Source of the DNA: Apostichopus japonicus
Taxonomy: Eukaryota; Echinodermata; Holothuroidea; Aspidochirotida; Stichopodidae
NCBI RefSeq assembly: GCF_037975245.1
Contig: NC_092569.1
Span: 31,192,668 to 31,256,667, forward strand
DNA: 64,000 bases
Direction: 5' to 3'
The notes below the pieces were generated by a model that ran no database searches, was not told the origin of the DNA, and was given only the letters and a program-made list of their open reading frames with translations. Each line of letters begins with the position of its first letter. Within the stretch, counting starts at the first letter, position 1. Shown here one piece after another: positions 23,095-34,846 of this stretch. The translations under genes and the position numbers were made by a program.

Positions 23095-26078
23095 CCTGGT
23101 GGAAATTCCAGTTGAACTTTTGAACTAGGTTCAATTGGAATTTTCTATACGGAAATTGGCCCAAATTTGAACTAGGTCGAACCGGGTGAACTGGGGTTCC
23201 CAACTGGTTCAACTATGTTTTACAGGGTCTAACTGGTTCAACTGTGTTTTACTGGGTCCAACTGGTTCAACAATATTTTACTGGGTCCAACTGGATCAAC
23301 TATGTTTTACTGGGTTCAACTGGTTCAACTATGTTTTACTGGGTCCAACTGGTTCAACTATGTTTTACTGGGTCAAACTATGTTTTACTGGGTCAACTAT
23401 GTTTTACTGGGTCAACTATGTTTTACTGGGATTCAACTGGGTCAACTATATTTTGCTGGGTTAAACTGGGTGAACTATTTTTTTTACTTCTTATATTTTT
23501 AAATAGTTTGAACTGGGATTCTCAACTGATGTTCTCTACACTTATATAACACCACACTGTAAGAAGTGTTCATTTTTTAACAGTAGATCTATACTGTAAG
23601 TATTAAGGGTGTTAGCCACTGAAAATAAATGTTTGTTCTCGATCAGAGAACTCTGGGTTTGGTGTTATGACCTAACACAGAGCAAGATACATATAAAAAT
23701 GAAGAAGTCAACTGGATTGGATCAAAAGAAATTATAATTATGAATAACAAACAATGTACAGCTGATCTGGGCCCAGTCAAAAAATTAAATGAAACAACTT
23801 ACAGTCGTGAGGTGCGCACCCAAAATAAAAAGAAATACACTTAATTAAAAAGTCTGTTCTGGTGAGTTGGCCTGCTGGTGACATTATGTATTTCACGACC
23901 TCAGACCTTCCACGACATCAGATATTCTACGACATCAGTATAGTTGAACCCAATAAATGGTATTATGAATGTCCGATCCCAGCAAAAAAGTATCCTTTAA
24001 TTTATATGAATAGTGTTCCAGGGTATCCTTTCACTAAAATATTGTCAATATCCTTTGTAATAAAATAATGTCCTTTATAAGTGATGGTGTCCTGGAATAT
24101 ATCTTTTATTGTAAAACAATATCCTTTATAGTTAATAGTATCCTATATAAATAGTGTCTCAGACTGGCAGTTGAATATCACAACTTCCATAAAATAATAA
24201 GGTCTATGTACAGTAACTTGAACTATGTAAATTAAGGTTTAAAACAAACTATCCAGCCATTGAACTATCTTTCTCTTCTTTTAAAACTGCCTTGCTCAGA
24301 TACTCATAGCCAATTGCCAAATCCCTAGACCCTGTACCCTCACAAAACTCCTTTGTTCCTAAAATATATAGGCACAGACCCCATTTCCTGTGATGGTTAA
24401 TTTCCAGGAAGAGCAAGATAGCTGCCTAGCAACCCAGAAGACAGAAAGTTGTTAATCAACCTCTTTGCTGCCAGAAGACAACATACAAATGTATAGCCTC
24501 TGTACAGTGAGCACTGCACAGCGCACTAATAAACAAGTAAAACTATGGTACAGAACAAAACTTGATGTAAGAGCTGACCATCTTACACTGTACAAATGAA
24601 GCCTCACTTGATATTAGATTGATAGTTTGATCATATGCTCATAATGTTCAGTGTAGGGCATCCTCACATTTGTAGCATATAAGTGTATGCTGTACACTTC
24701 ACTAGGCTAATGACTTTTGCAAAGTATGTTATTATGCCAATAGGACACTTCATGTTTGAAACAAGAATCAAGGCAATTGCGTAAATTTTGAAAATTGCTA
24801 TTGTATGTTTGCTAGTTGACAATAACTTTCCTTAAATCATGCGGCTAAATATAGGTGTTAACTTGAGTATAACTAGGTTAGGCCACTATAAGCTAGGCAA
24901 CTATAACGTTAGGTTATGTCTAACGTTAGTAATTGTACCATGTGGTATACCTAGTAGGGAACCGGTTTGTTAGGCCTAGCCTATACTATAGTCCTAAGTC
25001 ACTAGCCTATATAGGCCTATAAAGTTTCTGTTGAATTCAAATATTTATGATGAAGAGCACGTTTACAATCAATTATAATATTACAAGTATGTGTCAATAA
25101 TATAAAGATACTGCAAGATCACAAAGGAGGGAACTTAGCCGCGGTAATAATTTAAAATTGTTGGCAAAATCGGTGACAAATGCGATTATTCTGCGAAGCT
25201 TCTGTTGGCGTATGTTGTTTGCGGATTCGAAATTTATAAATTTTGCGCTAACACAAGGTAAAAATGTCAAAGTTCAAATTTGGTCGGATCATACTATTTT
25301 GCACTAGGAAGGCATTTTGCCTACCAATTGTTCAAATCGACGAACAAATTATAACATATTTTTTTTCAAATTTATTATATAATAAATATTTCATATTTTT
25401 AATCATTGCGGTACAAAAATGTAATCGTTTAATCATAACTGTGATAAATATGACAAAGATTTATTTTAGACCCCTCATAAGTTGTCTAATTTAGCATTTT
25501 AAATATATTACTATACGGTAACTGCTTACGAACTTACACTAAAATATTCATGATAATTACGCCTAAAATAAAAGCAGTAAACATAGTCCAAACCCAGTTG
25601 GGCCAGTGTGAAACCTATAGTTCAACCCCAACAGGGCAAGTTCAATAGTAAACATATCTCAAACCCAGTTGGGTTTGTGCAAACCAGTGAAACCTAGTTA
25701 AACCCCAGCTGGGTCAGTTCACCACCCAATAGTCCAAACCCAGTTGGGCCGGGGCAAAACCAGTTGAAACCTAGTTCAACCCAACAGGGCAAGTTCACCA
25801 GTCAACATAGTTCAAACCCAATTGGGCTAGGGCAAAACCCAGTGAAACCTAGTTGAAACCCAACTGGATCAGTTCAAACATAGTTCAAACTCAGTTGGGC
25901 CTGAACAAACCCAGTTGAACATCGTGTAAACCCAGTTGAACCTAGCTCATGTACAGCATAGCCCAGTTGGAACCCAGTAAGACCCAGTTAAACACAGTTA
26001 AAAAACCAGTTAAACATAGTAGGCCCTAGTAGAACCTCGTTGATTTTTTAACTGGGTTGTACTGGAATTTCTACCAGG
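23095..26078. mobile_element. Foldback-like element with tandem-repeat inverted ends
   Basis: Ends are inverted: left CCTGGTGGAAATTCCAGT and right the complement of CCTGGTAGAAATTCCAGT. Each end continues into a degenerate tandem array built on GGTTCAACT / CCCAGTTG words, in opposite orientation: left 23180-23480 (unit about 29 bases, GTTTTACTGGGTCCAACT) and right 25588-26060 (CAAACCCAGTTGGGCC). About 2 kb of AT-rich interior has no coding sequence. Inverted ends made of tandem repeats are the hallmark of foldback elements such as sea-urchin TU. It interrupts the 3' part of a non-LTR retrotransposon. Confidence 0.7.
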
Positions 26079-26490
26079 GCACAACACACGGAATGCTGAT
26101 AATGCACATTACTTTCCTTATAAAACATCAATTGGGAGGCTCCGTCTTAGAAATCGTGCAATAAAGACATGGAATTGCATAACAGAGAGTTTCAAAACCA
26201 AAGTATCCAGTAAAATATTCAAAAAGCATCTAAGTAAAGACGTAATATCCAGTTATTAATAAGTCATCCATTCATTGGCACGATAACAAATTATTATTGT
26301 AAATATTATCATCATATAGTATTCATTGATTGTCGAATTATTCTATTTTGTATTGATATGTAAATACTTTTCTTCTTTTCTTTATACAGGGAGTCTTCTA
26401 CTTTGTTAAGCTGTTGTATGCTTTTTGGAAGACTTCCTTCGCACTGTAAATTTACACGTGAAAAACAAATAAATCAAATCAAATCAAACA
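26079..26490 (+). mobile_element. CR1/L2-like non-LTR retrotransposon, 3' fragment
   Basis: Frame from 26080 reads HNTRNADNAHYFPYKTSIG, then the conserved C-terminal block NRAIKTWNCI ... SSKIFKKHLSKDVISSY and TAA. A 3'UTR follows, ending in a short AAATC tandem tail near 26488. The block resembles the C terminus of the intact element at 53778-57278 (HNTRGSSFNF, NAIKNWNRLP), so the families are close. Confidence 0.75.
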
Positions 26491-26597
26491 ATGTAGTGTT
26501 TGTGAAACGAAGCACATTGTTCCAGCTCTCGGCCTCACATCTTGTTCCGTTAATGAGATTTAAGATATTGTTGTTTTAATATTCACTTTATTTTGTA

Positions 26598-28030
26598 AAG
26601 TTTAGTTTAGTTTAGTTAAGTTTAGATTAGTAGAAAAAAGGATGAGGAGGGACACCCAAGTCCCCATCAAGGACCCTATAGGAGAGGAAAAAACTGATGA
26701 CACAAACACTCAGACCCGATTACAATGCTTAAAGTGCTTGTCCAAAGCATTCTTAAAACTCATTGACACTACTTGCAAGTACAACTTTCTCAGGCAAACC
26801 GTTCCACTCATTCACAACCCTATTAAAAAGTTATGCCGAATATTAATCCTACTTTGTGACTTTTGGAGTTTAAGACGATGACCTCTGGTACAACTACTAT
26901 TAGCAAACATGAATAAGTCGGTAAAGGATCAATTTTCAAAACCATACACAATCTTGAAAACCTGAATCGAGTCCCCACGTAACCTCCTAAGCTCCAGTGT
27001 GGTGAGATTCAACAGCTGTAACCGCCTATACTAAGGAACACTCTTTAAGGAACTAATCATCCTAGTAGCCCTCCTCTGGACCTTTACAAGTACTTCCTTA
27101 ACCTTAGCAAAATATGGGTTCCAAGCTTGCACCAATTGCTTATAAAGCCTAACTACTATGTCCTCTTTCAGAAAACTGAAGTTTCTGTTGATCATACCTA
27201 AAACCCTATTACCTCTTTTAGCAGCTTCAAGACAATGTTTAAAAGGTTGCAGAGATGAGTCAATGTAGAAACCTAGGTCTCTTTCAACAAAGAACTCCTG
27301 TAACTCCACACCATTAATATTGTAGGTATACTTTTGGTTACTACTACCTATGTGTATTACCTCGCATTTGTCAATATTAAAAGGCATGTGCCATCCCTGA
27401 GACCAGGAAAAAACCTTATCCAAATCCGTTTGAAACTTCTCAGAATCGCTTTTGGAAGAGACCTCAGAATACAATTTGGTGTCATCAGCAAACTTCTTAG
27501 CTGTGCAAAAAATATCTCCGTCAATGTCATTTATATAGGCAACAAACAACAAGGGACCCAAAACAGACCCTTGTGCAACCCCACTAGTAACATCCTGCCA
27601 AGAAGAAGCACAGCCTTTAATTACCACCCCCTGTTTCCTATTACCAAGCCAATTCTCGATCCAAGACAGTAAATTGCCATTGACACCTATACTCTTCAAC
27701 CTAAGTAGAAGACGCTGGTGGGGCACTTTATCAAAGCCTTCTGGATATCCAGGAACACAACATCTACAGACTTCTGCCTATTTACTGAGCTTGTTACATC
27801 TTTCATAACTCAAGGATATTAGTGAGACAAGACCTTTTTTTGACAAAAGCCGTGTTGAGACTCTCTGAACAAAGACTGACTGCTAAAGTGACAGACCATA
27901 GACTTTTTAACAATAGACTTACAAACAACACTAGTGAGACTAACGGGCCTATAATTACAGGGCTTAGACTTATCACCCTACTTGAGGGCGCAAACATCTG
28001 TGATATCATAGTTGGGTTAAACACCAGCCA
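26598..28030 (-). mobile_element. Degenerate CR1/L2-clade non-LTR retrotransposon
   Basis: Minus strand. Conserved reverse-transcriptase blocks appear in different frames: NYRPVSLTSVVCK (about 27930), FRESQHGF, VVFLDIQKAF, then the open frame 27031-27726, then a C-terminal tail (LRGDSIQVFKIVYG, CTRGHRLKLQKSHK) to a TGA near 26721. Several stops and frameshifts make it a pseudogene. The 3' end carries a (CTAAA)n tail at 26598-26630. Confidence 0.8.
27031..27726 (-). pseudogene. Reverse-transcriptase ORF fragment
   Basis: The longest open frame of the decayed element (231 residues): palm and thumb of the reverse transcriptase, including SGVAQGSVLGPLLFVAYIND and the catalytic box FADDTKLY (motif C, F-A-D-D). 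The finger region is in other frames upstream and the C-terminal region in other frames downstream. It belongs to the element at 26598-28030 and is not a host gene. Confidence 0.85.
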
Positions 28031-28102
28031 CTTATTTTATTTTATTTTTTTATTCTTTTGCTGAAGTGATGGTAGCCTTGTGGTGGAAAATTCGAATCTT
28101 TT

Positions 28103-28489
28103 TTATGAAGGGATGATTATATCATCAATGAACAGTAATTTCAATTGAGGAGTAGTTGAATCAAGTTCCACTCCTTTCCGGTGTATATTATTTTGGACTA
28201 TACCATTAGATAATAGGTTCGCTTCGAGTTTAACAATGGTTAAAGGTCGGCATGTGAAGTATCGTTTAATAATTTGAGAACGACGAAACAACAACTGTTT
28301 AGATTGTACACATTTGCAATACACCCCTCTCTTAATAGTAGAATATACCGACCGGATACGACCATTTGCGATATTATCCATGTATGACATCACTAGACAT
28401 TTACCCAATGCGTCAGTCGAAATACAATCAAGAACTTTCAAAATTTCCTTCCGAGCTTCCGAATTAGGAATGAGGGCGTGTGGACTCAT
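28103..28489 (-). CDS. Unrecognised 128-aa ORF
   Basis: ATG to stop with balanced composition (MSPHALIPNSEARKEILKVL, STDALGKCLVMSYMDNIANG, RSVYSTIKRGVYCKC). Six cysteines, no signal peptide, no membrane segment. An acceptor-like AATAAACAG lies about 20 bases before the ATG. I do not recognise it. It abuts the decayed retrotransposon but shows no retrotransposon motif. It may be an exon of a host gene, an old element ORF, or chance. Confidence 0.3.
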   Translation of the reverse strand: MSPHALIPNSEARKEILKVLDCISTDALGKCLVMSYMDNIANGRIRSVYSTIKRGVYCKCVQSKQLLFRRSQIIKRYFTCRPLTIVKLEANLLSNGIVQNNIHRKGVELDSTTPQLKLLFIDDIIIPS

Positions 28490-30510
28490 ATGTTTTAACT
28501 TGCTTCCTGTTTATTGTAAATTTACATTTAATCTTAGACTTCGATACGAAAAAGAAAATAAGAGATGTTCACAGTATTCGAAAAAGAGCTCAATTACCTT
28601 GAAAAAGTGTTCATTGCCTAAACGCCATACAGTACAAAAAGTTATAACTCACGTGATACATTAATATGTCCCTCTTAGTGATACAAATGCCAAAATTAAC
28701 TGGAAGCAACGTTTTTGTATTTAATGTTATCCGTTCTTTTTTAATCTGAACCTTACAATTAAACTATCATTTATTTTATTATTTATTTCTTAATGATACG
28801 TCTATAATTACATGCTGGACCATCCTGGTACTCCAACGCCTACCTTCCCCCTGCCATGGAAAGTTATTTATGAGAGGAAACAACATCGTTAAACGGAGGG
28901 AGGGGGGTTACTAGAGGAAACTGTGATATTTACTAAAGATTCCACTTGGTAAAGTGCATTTCAATATCAAAAAAGAGAAGAAATGAAAATTTAAAAAAAA
29001 AATGGTCTCCATAATGACTGACTGGCAGTTTGGGTTCGTGGTTTGCGCTCGTGTTGAATTGTAAGAGCGCCCTCTATTACTTCCGGATGGTATATGTATC
29101 GGAGGGGAAACTTTTCATCGCATACGATATGAAGTAATGGAATTGAAGAGCTTTTATTGAAACGTTTATCCAGCAATATTTTAGCAAGATCCGTCAATAT
29201 TAACTTAATCATAATTCAATAAGTTTACATTATCTAGATTGTTATAAACATTTCTTTTGTGCACTTCATACATTTTCTCCCGTTTCGGCGAAGTTGTTTT
29301 GGTTTCTTGGTTTATGTTTTTCTTAAAGAGTAGCTTATGAATGTCGACATATCTAACACGTCCTACCATTTTTTTTTCTCAAATGAAAGTTTACAATGTG
29401 TTTTTCAATGAATCAAAATAAATATGAGAAACGAATTTGTAACTATGTATATAACAAATTGGTAATAACGTTCTAAAATAAATTGTTAATATATTCTATG
29501 GGTTTATACTGCTTGTCTCATGCCCAACCCTTGTACACAGCACAAGATTGTACAAGCTTAATTACTGACAGTATGTTAAATTTATTTAAGTTTCTCTGCA
29601 GTATCGGCGTTCCATAAGTTCCATTACTATCACACGACATAACTACTTCCACGAAAGATAGGCATAAAAATGAATATACATGTTAATTGTCTAGTATATA
29701 GTCAGCCAACTATAAGTAAATAAAGATCTTACTATTGTTGCTTTCAAGGGTTGCATACGCCACTTTTGTAGTTACTGTTATGAAGGTACATGAGGAATAA
29801 GTAAAAACAGGTAAAAAACAGACAAATGCTCACTGTTGTATTAAAAGTTTGATTCAATGAGTTATTCCAAGGCGGTATTCAATGATGTTATCTTTCGTTA
29901 GCAAAAAAAAAAAAAGCTTTGGAAAGAATGCTTTCGTTATCTTAAAGACATCTCTATCATTTCTTGTGCACTGTCTGAATTATTCTGGTTTCGTAAAATA
30001 GTAATTTTCGATATCTTAGTCAGAGGGTTGTGTAAAAAAGAGGCATGTATTTATATAAATATTTTAAAAATCAACGAATGAACTTTCAACTTGGTAACTG
30101 CGTGTTATTGTAGTTTCCACTCGGTACTTTGCACAACCCGCATGTTCTTAATACCAAACTTTAACGAAGAAGGGATACAGAAGCACTCAGTGTGCATATA
30201 TGCAAATATAACGACATGCTTATAAATCGATAGTAAAGTTAACCAAACGTGTCATCGGTGATAATACACTTTACAGGAGAGTATACGATATTTAGTTTAT
30301 AGCCATAGACGTGTACTAGTTTAAATAGCACATGCTCTCCCAACGATATGGAATTTTTTTTTATCATGAAGTAATATTAATTATATTCAACGTGTATTTA
30401 ACACATCGATAGGGAGGGGTGTCTGTGGTTCATGGCAGGTATATTTTAATCAATTCCAATGCGCAAACGCTTGAAGCATTGTGGTTTACTCGTATCACGT
30501 GTATTTATTT
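28490..30510. other. Intergenic, no gene seen
   Basis: AT-rich sequence without recognisable exons or repeats beyond homopolymer runs. Confidence 0.45.
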
Positions 30511-30662
30511 GGTTAAGTTTAGTAGAAAAAAAGGATCAGGAGGGACACTCAAGTCCACATCAAAGACCCGGAAAAACTGAAGACACAAACACTCGGACCC
30601 GATTACAATGCTTAAAGTGCTTGTCCAAAGCATTCTTAATCACATTCACACTACTTGCAAGC
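30511..30662 (-). mobile_element. 3'-end fragment of the 26598-28030 retrotransposon family
   Basis: About 150 bases match 26620-26780 (GATTACAATGCTTAAAGTGC shared exactly), including the last codons FKHCNRV, stop and 3'UTR. Severely 5'-truncated, as usual for this class. 30663-32138 otherwise holds only a short imperfect duplication near 31500-31610 (AAAATCTAGGTAAC). Confidence 0.8.
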
Positions 30663-32136
30663 ATTGGTGGCATTATTAACCTTTGTATCTACGGAGCTGT
30701 GAGCAGGAGTGATATAGTAGTGAATATACAGTCCATGTATGTTTATATCCTATTCAGTTTTTTCTTTAACTACAGTTATCTCTCATACGACTATCCCCCT
30801 TTACTTCATACTGCAGTGGTTTTTATAATGTAACTATCCATTCCCGACATTGACAGATATATAGAGGGCTGATATTTATTTACAACAGATCGGTCAATTA
30901 AGCAGCTTAGGCTGGTGTAAACTCATACTGGGACATTTACACTGAAACAATGTACCATTACAACCCACATACGATACAAATGGTCGGGTTTGGAAGATCC
31001 ATAGCCATGTATGGTCAAAGTTTCTCGCTATTTCAGCGTAGCTCTTAAAAAAACAAAAACAAAAACTGTCGTTCTGAAATCACAATAACAAGTTTGAGCC
31101 TCTATAGTCTAAGAAATAAAGACAGTGTATAAATTCTAACGTAATTATGAACAGATAATGTGACTAACAAGTCATTTAATGGGTCGATCTCGCCAAGTAA
31201 TACTCAATTAAGTGTGTTGACGCAAACTTTTGTGCTTAGCCACTACCGTTTACATTAAAATGTAACCATAAATTTTTGACCATCGATCAAAATATCGTAA
31301 TAATATATCTGAAGTAGAGTTCGGTCATGCTTTCTACCTAGCAATTCCTCTGTTGGCACTTAACTTATTTTTCCATACCATCAAATATATGTGTAGCATA
31401 AGCTCATCTCTATATAAGTAAATGTGTGTATGCGTTTAGCACTAATGAAAGGGATATGCCGGACAAGCAGACAATCTAACTCATTATATTTAAAATAATT
31501 CTGAACAGTTGTAGCCTTAAGAAACCCCCAAATCAAAATCTAGGTAACTTTAATGCAACACAAAACCCACCAACTCAAAATCTAGGTAACATTTATGCAA
31601 AATAAAACTTTGCAGGCTCCAAGAAGTACATCGTGGTGGGAAAATAATAACCACTTTGTCAGAGAAAAACGATTCCACGCGTTTTTACACCTTCTGTAAA
31701 TTGGAGTAGTTAATTACCACGAGATAGTCCTTATCCACTCCAGATTGTTGTAATTATCTTCTTTCCCTGTTTAACCTCACCAGGGGCGGCCGAACCAGAG
31801 GATACATGGCAACGTACCTCCTCCTCCGCCCACCCCCTCCCTTCCCACTACTCCCCATTCCGCACACACAAAAGTGTCTTTTCTCGTGAATGAGAATTGC
31901 GCGCTCCAGTTTTTGGTAATAAAGGAAGGCTTACTTCTTTACCATTTTGTAATTGAACAGTGAAAACTTACAAAAGTATATTTTACTTAAAATGTGCCCC
32001 TTGTTGAAAAAGAAAAAACATATTTGTTTTCTACCCTACCCCCGCCCCTCCTTTTCACCGCCACTCAACATCGCACTGTATCTATATCAGCACGTATATT
32101 AGCAATAAATTGATTTATTGATTGACTGCAATTTTT

Positions 32137-32259
<123 letters not shown>

Positions 32260-33039
32260 GTCACCGAGACTACGCTCAATGAAGCTGAACAAGGTGGTTG
32301 TATGTTTTAGCCTATTTATTCACACGCGTGGTTTGAACAGGACCACGGTGAAAACTAGAAAGTAAAGATATCCAAACATCAATATACAAACATTGGTGAA
32401 ATAAACTCATGAATTGAACAAATCAATAATAACATAATAATGCATCATATTTCTCCTTATAAAACAACGCACAAATGAAAGAAGTATAACAAATGACAAA
32501 AAACATTTGGCAACATGAAACAAGACATAGAGAAAGATTGGCGACAATTACATTCTTGATAATTAACTTACAATCGTTACCGGGCAAAACCAACAGCACG
32601 ACAAACTGCGGTGTACAGGGGTTTACAGGGAATAAAGGCGGCTTTCTGGGGTTAACGGCGGCTTTATACTAAGAACCAGTGCTATAAGAACACATGCGAC
32701 GCCTCTCTGAACCAGGAGAGGAATGAAGCATGTGCACCGCACAAAATACGCAAGTATAAATCGATTACGTAATTGCACATCGATTACATAAGTATGCAAA
32801 TCGAGGAGGTGGATATGAAAGGCAACCATTAAATGGGCAGTATTGACCTCTGCCAGACCTCGACCAAGCGGAAATTTCCCTTTGGTCACGCTAAGCAATT
32901 AGCACACATCGGCAACGATGACACGTTGTTATAAACTTTCTCTCGTGCACTAATGAGTGAAGGATAAGGGGTATTGAAAATGGCTCTGGTAAAATGCTAC
33001 AAATATACCCAGAAATTTAGATTCATCAGCTAATTCATT

Positions 33040-33435
33040 CACTGAAAACTTAAATTGGTCTACCGACTAACCTAACGTTAGTCCATTTGGTGCCTCTACC
33101 GACCAACATAGCTCTAGTCAGTTGCTACCGACTAATTTATTCCTTTGTCGGTTGGATTTCTTAGTCGGTCATCTTAGTCCGTCAGCTTAGTCGATCAACA
33201 ATATCTTAGTCGGTAAATGTATAGTAGTCATTTACATTAGTTGGTGACATTAGTCGGTGTTTACCGACTAATTTATATAAGCCACCGACTAGTTTATAGC
33301 AGGTTTTACATTAGTCAGGATGGTGCCTCTCCCGACTAACCTTTCTTAGTCTGTATCGATTGACAAGTTGCACTGACTAGAGTCACTGAAAGAATTAAAC
33401 CCGACTAGTTTCACTGACTAGAACCACTGAGAGAA
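33040..33435. repeat. CACTA left end: TIR and subterminal array
   Basis: The TIR CACTGAAAA is followed by many copies of ACCGACTAA, CTTAGTCGGT, CCGACTAG and CACTGACTAG in both orientations. In plant En/Spm such motifs are bound by the element's own TNPA protein. Confidence 0.85.
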
Positions 33436-33636
33436 AAGATAGTAGAAAAAACACAAACAATGTGTACGTTGGCAATGTTTATTTCTGATACAACTTTTGA
33501 TTTCTACAAAAGCTGGCGTTCATAGAGGTTGAAAACGATACAGTAGTAAGGCAGGCAAGGCAGCATTAATCACTAACTTTAATTACTTTATTTGACTTAA
33601 GAAATACTTATGTTTGGCAAGGCTGTGTTTAGCATG

Positions 33637-33687
33637 TTTGTATGTATGTATGTATGTATGTATGTATGTATGTATGTATGTATGTAT
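33637..33687. repeat. (TGTA)n microsatellite
   Basis: About 12 perfect TGTA units just inside the left end of the CACTA element. Confidence 0.9.
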
Positions 33688-34179
33688 ATGACAATGAATA
33701 TAAGGAGTAAACAATATGTGTATTAACATTTGAAAGAATTGGTAGGAATACCTTGGTTTAAATATCTTCACTTCAATAAATAAAAAAATAATAAAATGAA
33801 TGACTTATAATGTATTTGGCTTAAGAAACACTTATGTTTGGCAAGGCAGCACCGACAGCATCAATGACTATGACAAAGAATGTAAGAAAGGACTTGCTTC
33901 GAATATCTTGGTTCAAATATCTACATAAGGAAAAAAAAGAATGTCTGTCTAACAAATATAAAAAAAAAGTTAACATAATAAACAAGTTCTCAACAATGCT
34001 ACTAATAAATAGAAAAATGTGAGGGTGGAAAAAAATGTTTGTTTCAAAACTATTAGGAACTTTGATGCAAGGATTAAATTTTGGAAGCAAGCCCATAGCT
34101 GGCTACGTAATCACAACCTCGGAAACTGAAAAAAGGAAACTGAAGTTGCCTATGTTTCCATAATATTATCACTTATCAA

Positions 34180-34392
34180 CAAGGGTGTAACAAAAGAGTT
34201 TTGGGGGGGGGGGATTTCCAGACAGAGTCCCAACAATTTAATGAAAGATGGCAAAAATAAGGGGCAGGACCATCCATTTTCCTTTTTACCATTATCCATT
34301 CCCTTATCCATTTGCCGACATATGTCAAACTTGCCAACAAACACAGTTGGGGAGTATGGCACCCCCCCCCCTCCACCCTGGCTATGCTCCTG
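34180..34392. mobile_element. Small MITE-like insertion (candidate)
   Basis: Left CAAGGGTGTAACAAAAGAG with a G-run, right CACCCTGGCTATGCTCCTG with a C-run: roughly inverted ends resembling the GCGTAGCC-type hAT ends at 18682. No target duplication could be established. Confidence 0.35.
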
Positions 34393-34846
34393 TTCATAAC
34401 TTGACTGACTGCCAACTGAACATAAACTGATGCAAACAAACTCTTATCCTAAACCTAATCGATTGAAAATTATGTTTTGAAGGATATATGGAATATTAAA
34501 TTGAGTATCTGACAGCTGATATGAAAAGGACCGTATCAGCTTCGTAAAGTAAAGTTAGGTATGTTAACATTACAATAGAGAATGACCAGTTCCACCAACA
34601 ATTTTCATTTTGTCAATTTTCTCAGACCTTTCTTGTGACATTTGCAAGGAATTTTTTTTATGGAATTGTGAACATGTTACCCAAGAAATTACTAACTTTT
34701 TTTCCACCACTGGCTAATGGCAACCAGAAATAGAACTACCCCTTTGATAGTAGAAAAAGCAAAACACTCTTATTGGAATCTTCACTTAAGATGTCACATC
34801 AGGAAGGTTGTGCTAGGGTGTAAGGACATGCACAGGTATATTGAAG

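Noticed and set aside
23180-23480. Regularly spaced repeats resembling a CRISPR array
   Set aside because: Units are degenerate with no unique spacers, the genome is eukaryotic, and the array is the inverted end of a transposable element.
31781-32060. Possible MITE with CAGGGGCGGCC and GGGGCGGGG ends
   Set aside because: End similarity is only short G/C runs and no target duplication is visible.
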